Below, one piece after another: positions 41,878-47,098 of a DNA stretch of 47,098 bases (position 1 is its first letter; each line of letters opens with the position of its first letter). A program made the position numbers and the translations under genes. Under the pieces are notes generated by a model. The model was not told the DNA's origin and ran no database searches. It worked only from the letters and a program-made list of their open reading frames with translations. Source of the DNA: DAOTEJ01 sp035454085 (GTDB lineage Bacteria; Pseudomonadota; Gammaproteobacteria; Burkholderiales; Burkholderiaceae_F); contig DAOTEJ010000013.1 in the NCBI GenBank assembly GCA_035454085.1, forward strand, positions 1 through 47,098, written 5' to 3'.

Positions 41878-41937
41878 CGGGGCGGGCTTTGTCCGACTTC
41901 AGGACCAGGCCGCCCCCAAGACCACAAGGAGCCTCTC

Positions 41938-43338
<1,401 letters not shown>

Positions 43339-43426
43339 TAGCACGCTCACAAGGCGCGCAACGCAACCCCGACCCACGAGGTCGACAACGAAGGAAGGAT
43401 GGGTGGCCGCGACCGCCCGACACACC

Positions 43427-44749
43427 ATGACATTCACCATCGTTCTTCAGTTTCTGGTCGTGCTCGCCGCGATCTGGATGGGTGCCCGCTACAGCGGCAT
43501 CGGTCTGGGCCTTTGGGGCGGCGTCGGCCTGCTCATCCTGATGCTCGTCTTCGGCGTGGCGCCCACCTCGCCGCCCGTGGACGTGATCCTCATCATCCTG
43601 GCGGTGATCATGGCCGCCTCGGTGATGGACGCGGCAGGCGGCATCGACTTCCTGGTGCGGGTGGCCGAGAAGATCATTCGCGCCAACCCCAAGCACGTGA
43701 CCGTGGTCGCGCCCCTCACCACCTGGACCTTCACCTTCCTGGCGGGCACGGGGCACATCGTCTATCCGCTGCTGCCGGTGATCTACGAGGTGGCGCACAG
43801 CGCCGGCATCCGGCCCGAGCGGCCCATGGCGGTGGCGACCATCGCCTCGCAGCAGTCGATCACCGCCTCGCCCGTATCGGCGGCGACCGCGGCGCTGATC
43901 GGCCTGTTTGCCGCCAAGGGCTACACCGACTGGGGCCTGGCGCAGATCCTGATGATCTGCGTGCCCGCGACCCTGACCGGCGTGATCGTGGCGGGCATCG
44001 TCTCCATGTACCTGGGCAAGGACCTCGCCGACGACCCCGAGTATCAGGCGCGCCTCAAGGCCGGCATGGTTCCCCCGCCCGTGGCGGTGGCCCAGCGCCC
44101 GCCCCTGGCCGCCAAGGCCAAGGTCTCGGCGCTGATCTTCCTGGCCGGCGTGGCGCTCGTGGTGGCGATGGGCTTCTTCCCCACGCTGCGCACCCTGCCC
44201 GGCGCCGACAAGCCGCTGGGCATGGCCACCGTGCTCGAGGTCTTCATGCTCGCGATCGCGGCCGTGATGCTGTTCTTCACCAAGGTCAACGTCGACGAGG
44301 TGGTCAAGACCCCGACCTGCCGCGCCGGCATCGTGGCGGTGATCGGCATCTTCGGCCTGGCCTGGCTGGGCGACAGCTTCATCAGCGCGCACAAGGACGT
44401 GATCATTGGCGCGGTGGGCGACATCGCCAAGGCCAACCCCTGGACCTTCGCGCCCGTGCTGTTCTTCGTGTCGGTGCTGCTCTACTCACAGGCCGCCACG
44501 ACCCGCGCGCTCATGCCCCTGGGCATCGCGCTGGGCATCGCGCCGCCCAACCTGATCGCCATGTTCCCCTCGGTCAATGGCTACTTCTTCATCCCGACCT
44601 ACGGCTCGCTGATCGCGGCGATCAACTTCGACCTGTCGGGCACGACCCGGATCGGCAAGTACGTCATCAACCACTCCTTCATGATCCCGGGCGTGGTGGC
44701 GACGGTGACCGCGGTGGCTACCGGCCTGATGATCGCGTCGTTCTTCTGA
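43427..44749 (+). CDS. Anaerobic C4-dicarboxylate transporter (DcuA/DcuB family)
   Basis: Antiporter exchanging external aspartate, fumarate or malate for internal succinate; 440 residues, about 10-12 helices. Family features are GIGLGLWGGVGLLILMLVFGVAP, PPVDVILIILAVIMAASVMDAAGG, FLAGTGHIVYPLLPVIYEVA, SPVSAATAALIGLFA, and FDLSGTTRIGKYVINHSFMIPG. ATG 43427 matches the E. coli DcuB start position (MxFTIQL). A GTG at 43403 adds 8 residues and has GGAAGGA 3 nt upstream, an alternative. I cannot separate DcuA from DcuB by eye. Last gene of the fumarate-respiration cluster. Confidence 0.94.
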   Translation: MTFTIVLQFLVVLAAIWMGARYSGIGLGLWGGVGLLILMLVFGVAPTSPPVDVILIILAVIMAASVMDAAGGIDFLVRVAEKIIRANPKHVTVVAPLTTWTFTFLAGTGHIVYPLLPVIYEVAHSAGIRPERPMAVATIASQQSITASPVSAATAALIGLFAAKGYTDWGLAQILMICVPATLTGVIVAGIVSMYLGKDLADDPEYQARLKAGMVPPPVAVAQRPPLAAKAKVSALIFLAGVALVVAMGFFPTLRTLPGADKPLGMATVLEVFMLAIAAVMLFFTKVNVDEVVKTPTCRAGIVAVIGIFGLAWLGDSFISAHKDVIIGAVGDIAKANPWTFAPVLFFVSVLLYSQAATTRALMPLGIALGIAPPNLIAMFPSVNGYFFIPTYGSLIAAINFDLSGTTRIGKYVINHSFMIPGVVATVTAVATGLMIASFF

Positions 44750-44798
44750 CGCCAGGCAGCGGGCGCGCCGTCGCGGCGGCGCGCCTGGTCTGCACGCA

Positions 44799-44829
44799 AC
44801 GGGCGGCCCGAGGGGTCGCCCGTTTTCTT
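44799..44829 (+). terminator. Strong rho-independent terminator after the frd-aspA-dcu cluster
   Basis: A 10 bp stem (ACGGGCGGCC/GGTCGCCCGT with one G-T pair), 5 nt loop, directly followed by TTTTCTT. It lies 49 bp after the dcu stop. Confidence 0.85.
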
Positions 44830-44933
44830 GCGTCATCCGTTCGGGCGGGCGCGCCTTGCGCTGCGCGTCACGCGCGCGCGAAGCGCAGCCTCCAGCGAGG
44901 CGAGTGTCACGACGCGTATCGCTTTGTCTGTCG

Positions 44934-44967
44934 CGGACGACCGACACGCCCCTGTACCGGACGACCG
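44934..44967. repeat. Direct repeat CGGACGACCG, 24 bp apart
   Basis: Two identical 10 bp copies (44934-44943, 44958-44967), the second continuing into the palindrome ACCGGT-like sequence. They sit about 130-160 bp upstream of fimT and could be tandem regulator sites; unproven. Confidence 0.3.
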
Positions 44968-45095
44968 GTCATCGGTCGCCGCGGGGCATCCGTCGGCATC
45001 ACAGGAAAGCCCGCGCCTTCACGGGATGAGATCGGGGCTGCGTGACGCGATACTCCGGCCCGAGGCGACTTCCGGACCGCGCGTCCGACCCGACC

Positions 45096-45704
45096 GTGAA
45101 ATCAATCGCTGCTCTGTATTCGAACAAGGCGCCCCCTGTGCGGGGCGGTCGCGGCTTTTCGCTCATCGAACTGATGGTGGTCGTGGCGCTGCTCGCCGTG
45201 CTGGCCGGCATCGGCATCCCCAACCTGCAGTCCTTTCTCATCCGCAGCCGCCTCACGGCCGCGGTCAATGAAGTGAACGCTCATCTGCAGTTCGCGCGCA
45301 GCGAGGCGATCCGCCGCAACCTGCCCGTCACGGTGGGCCGAAACGCGGGTGCCGCCGGCAACTGGTCGGAGGGCTGGAACACTTTCCTGGACACGAACGG
45401 CAACGGCACCCAGGACGTGGGCGACGAACTGCTGCGCGCCGGCCGCGCCTTCACGGAGCCCATGACCCTGCGCGCGGGCACGACCATCCCCGACCGGCTG
45501 ACCTTCGACGGCACGGGGCGCCTGACGACCGCCGGCGGCGTCTTCGTGATCTGCCACGGCACCGACCTCGTCAGCGGCAGTGAGTCACGCTCGCGCGCCC
45601 TGCTCGTCTCGCCTACCGGGCGGGTGCGCATGGCGCTCGACAGCAACGGCGACGGCATCCCCGAGAAGGAAGGTGCGGCGGTGACAAGCTGCACCAATCC
45701 ATGA
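45096..45704 (+). CDS. fimT: GspH/FimT family minor pseudopilin
   Basis: Type IV pilus minor pilin of the priming complex; 202 residues from GTG 45096, with a longer GTG start at 45042 possible. The class III leader ends ...VRGGRG, cleaved before FSLIELMVVVALLAVLAGIGIPNLQSFL, with Glu5 present. The soluble domain includes VNAHLQFARSEAIRRN, typical of GspH/FimT, then WSEGWNTFLDTNGNGTQD and LLVSPTGRVRM. It is first in fimT-pilV-pilW with overlapping starts. FimT proteins in some species bind DNA during transformation; a role here is not established. Confidence 0.9.
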   Translation: MKSIAALYSNKAPPVRGGRGFSLIELMVVVALLAVLAGIGIPNLQSFLIRSRLTAAVNEVNAHLQFARSEAIRRNLPVTVGRNAGAAGNWSEGWNTFLDTNGNGTQDVGDELLRAGRAFTEPMTLRAGTTIPDRLTFDGTGRLTTAGGVFVICHGTDLVSGSESRSRALLVSPTGRVRMALDSNGDGIPEKEGAAVTSCTNP

Positions 45705-46159
45705 GGCCCGCCATGCAACTCCCGAGCACCGCATACCGCCAGCGCGGTCTGAGCATGGTCGAGATCCTGGTGGCCATCGTCGTCCTGTCGATCGGCCTGC
45801 TGGGACTGGCCGGACTGCAGGCCAACTCGCTGCGCACATCGCAGAGCGCCCTCTACCGCTCGCAGGCGGCAACCTTCGCCGAGGACATGGCCGAGCGCAT
45901 GCGCGCCAACCTGGGCGGCGCGCGCACCTACGATATCGCTATGACCGACGCAGCGCCCACCGGCACCAGTGTGGCGGACCGCGACCGCGCCGAGTGGCTT
46001 GCGCGCCTGGCCACCCTGCCTGCCGGGGACGGCGCCATTGCCATCGATGCCGTCAACCGCACCGTGACGATCACTGTGCAATGGGACGACAGCCGAGCCG
46101 GCGGCCCGACCGACGCCAACTACACCCTCGTGACCCGGATATGGAACACCAACGACTGA
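45701..46159 (+). CDS. pilV: Type IV pilus modification/minor pilin PilV
   Basis: 152 residues, from ATG 45701 that overlaps the fimT stop (ATGA); an ATG 12 nt later is also possible. The prepilin leader ends YRQRG and the mature part starts LSMVEILVAIVVLSIGLLGLAGLQANSL, with Glu5 and the PilV-typical GLLGLAGLQ. The continuation SQAATFAEDMAERMRAN is characteristic. The short C-terminal beta domain ends TVQWDDSRAG...NYTLVTRIWN. It overlaps pilW by 19 bp. Confidence 0.93.
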   Translation: MRPAMQLPSTAYRQRGLSMVEILVAIVVLSIGLLGLAGLQANSLRTSQSALYRSQAATFAEDMAERMRANLGGARTYDIAMTDAAPTGTSVADRDRAEWLARLATLPAGDGAIAIDAVNRTVTITVQWDDSRAGGPTDANYTLVTRIWNTND

Positions 46160-47098
46160 CCCGCAGTCGCCGCGGCCAGCGCGGCGTCTCGCTCATAGAA
46201 CTGATGGTCAGCATGACCATCGGCCTCGTGATCCTGGCCGCGCTGATCGTGGTTTACGTCGGGTCGCGCGGCTCTTTCCGTACCAGCGAGAGCCTTGCCG
46301 CCGTCCAGGAGCGCGGGCGCTTCGCAGTCGATTTTCTGGTGCGGGACTTGCGCCAGACGAGCTACTTGGGGTGCCGCTCGCGCAGCCTGTCGACCGACGA
46401 CGAAACCCTGTTCAACATCACGGCCACGCCCGCGGTGGTTCTGAACACGGCGGCCGACGGCATCGCCGCCTTCGAGGACGGCACTGGCTGGACCAACCCC
46501 ACGAGCGTGGCGCGCGCCCGCGGCGACGTGCTGCAGCTGATGCGCGTGGCCAACCAGTCCGCTCCGGTGACCAACCACAACCAGGCCGCGCGCACGATCA
46601 CCGTGCAGAACAACGCCATGGGTCTGCGTAATGGCGACATCGTCATGGTGGGCAGCTGCCAGCACTCGATGCTCTTCCGCGTGACCAACAACCCGCCGAC
46701 TGCGATGACCCCACAGGTCATCGAGTTCAAGACCACCGGTGCCGGACCGGGCGGCACCGCGGGCAACGTGACCGGCGTGTCCGTCGAGAACCTCAGCCCC
46801 AACCTGCGGCCTCAGGCGATGCGGGTGTTGGAGGTCCACTACTTCATCGGCAACAACGCGCTGGGCCGCCCTGCGCTCTATCGGTCGGCTTCCGGCGTGG
46901 TGGAAGAACTCGTGGACAACGTCGAGGACATGGACCTCGTGTTCGCGATCGACAACAACGCCGATGGTCTGGCCGATGGCTACGCGCGCGCCAGCGGCGT
47001 GGTCAACTGGGCCCAGGTGATCAGCGTGCGCGTCAGCATCGTCGTCGTCGGCGACGAGGACAACGTCACCACCAACGCCCAGACCTACGCCTTCCGCG
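46141..47098 (+). CDS. pilW: Type IV pilus minor pilin PilW (3' truncated by window end)
   Basis: 319 complete codons are present; the gene continues past the window. The leader is MEHQRLTRSRRGQRG and the mature protein starts VSLIELMVSMTIGLVILAALIVVYVGS. PilW features follow: ERGRFAVDFLVRDLRQTSYLGC, with the Cys after the conserved RxxxYxGC segment, and the C-terminal region VVEELVDNVEDMDLVFAIDNN. It overlaps pilV by 19 bp. Downstream pilX, pilY1 and pilE would be expected in such operons but lie outside the window. Confidence 0.93.
   Translation, partial: MEHQRLTRSRRGQRGVSLIELMVSMTIGLVILAALIVVYVGSRGSFRTSESLAAVQERGRFAVDFLVRDLRQTSYLGCRSRSLSTDDETLFNITATPAVVLNTAADGIAAFEDGTGWTNPTSVARARGDVLQLMRVANQSAPVTNHNQAARTITVQNNAMGLRNGDIVMVGSCQHSMLFRVTNNPPTAMTPQVIEFKTTGAGPGGTAGNVTGVSVENLSPNLRPQAMRVLEVHYFIGNNALGRPALYRSASGVVEELVDNVEDMDLVFAIDNNADGLADGYARASGVVNWAQVISVRVSIVVVGDEDNVTTNAQTYAFR

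Larger units (their letters stand above)
44750..45095. other. Gene-free region between the dcu gene and fimT
   Basis: 346 bp. The left part holds the dcu terminator. The right part should carry the minor-pilin operon promoter; I see two copies of CGGACGACCG (44934-44943 and 44958-44967) but no clear -10/-35 or sigma-54 GG-N10-GC element. No gene is called. Confidence 0.5.

Overview
The window is a high-GC stretch of a bacterial chromosome (roughly 70% G+C by eye) with tightly packed genes, many ATGA/GTGA stop-start overlaps and frequent GTG starts. Gene content and order point to a betaproteobacterium, probably Burkholderiales or a close relative: thrB of the choline-kinase-like type next to a BPSS1780-family membrane protein, leuS-lptE-holA-proA, divergent pilTU/yggS, and recG with oxyR. 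The order assignment is inference. I see no tRNA, rRNA, CRISPR array, transposase or prophage. A 100-base run of N at 35819-35918 is an assembly gap.

Layout. 2-2728 (-) is DNA polymerase I, with only its stop codon cut by the window edge; a LOG-family protein is divergent to it. 3538-5808 (+) holds a secreted hypothetical protein, homoserine kinase and a BPSS1780 membrane protein. uvrD (-) and the leuS-lptE-holA-proA-isomerase-THUMP methyltransferase run (+) follow. Then come gpx (-), pilT-pilU (-) and divergent yggS-unknown-proC (+). 21288-24651 (-) is a four-gene operon, gntK-dctQ-dctM-dctP, that couples gluconokinase to a TRAP transporter. ubiA (-) is divergent from ugpB-ugpA-ugpE-ugpC (+), a glycerol-3-phosphate type ABC importer. 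ridA-recG-oxyR (-) is followed by a PAS-GGDEF-EAL protein (-). trxC (+) is broken by the assembly gap, and an AbgT-family transporter (+) follows.

The most interesting region is 38209-44749 (+): frdC-frdA-frdB-aspA-dcu. The fumarate reductase is of the Wolinella succinogenes type. It has a single five-helix dihaem anchor, gene order C-A-B, haem-ligand histidines at 44, 93, 143 and 181, and the two glutamates (66 and 179) that correspond to the quinol-site and E-pathway glutamates of the Wolinella enzyme. With aspartase and a Dcu carrier it forms a self-contained module: aspartate in, ammonia and fumarate made, fumarate reduced by quinol, succinate out. A strong intrinsic terminator closes the module.

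The right end (45096-47098, +) begins a minor-pilin operon, fimT-pilV-pilW, with pilW truncated by the window edge. Together with pilT and pilU this indicates functional type IV pili.
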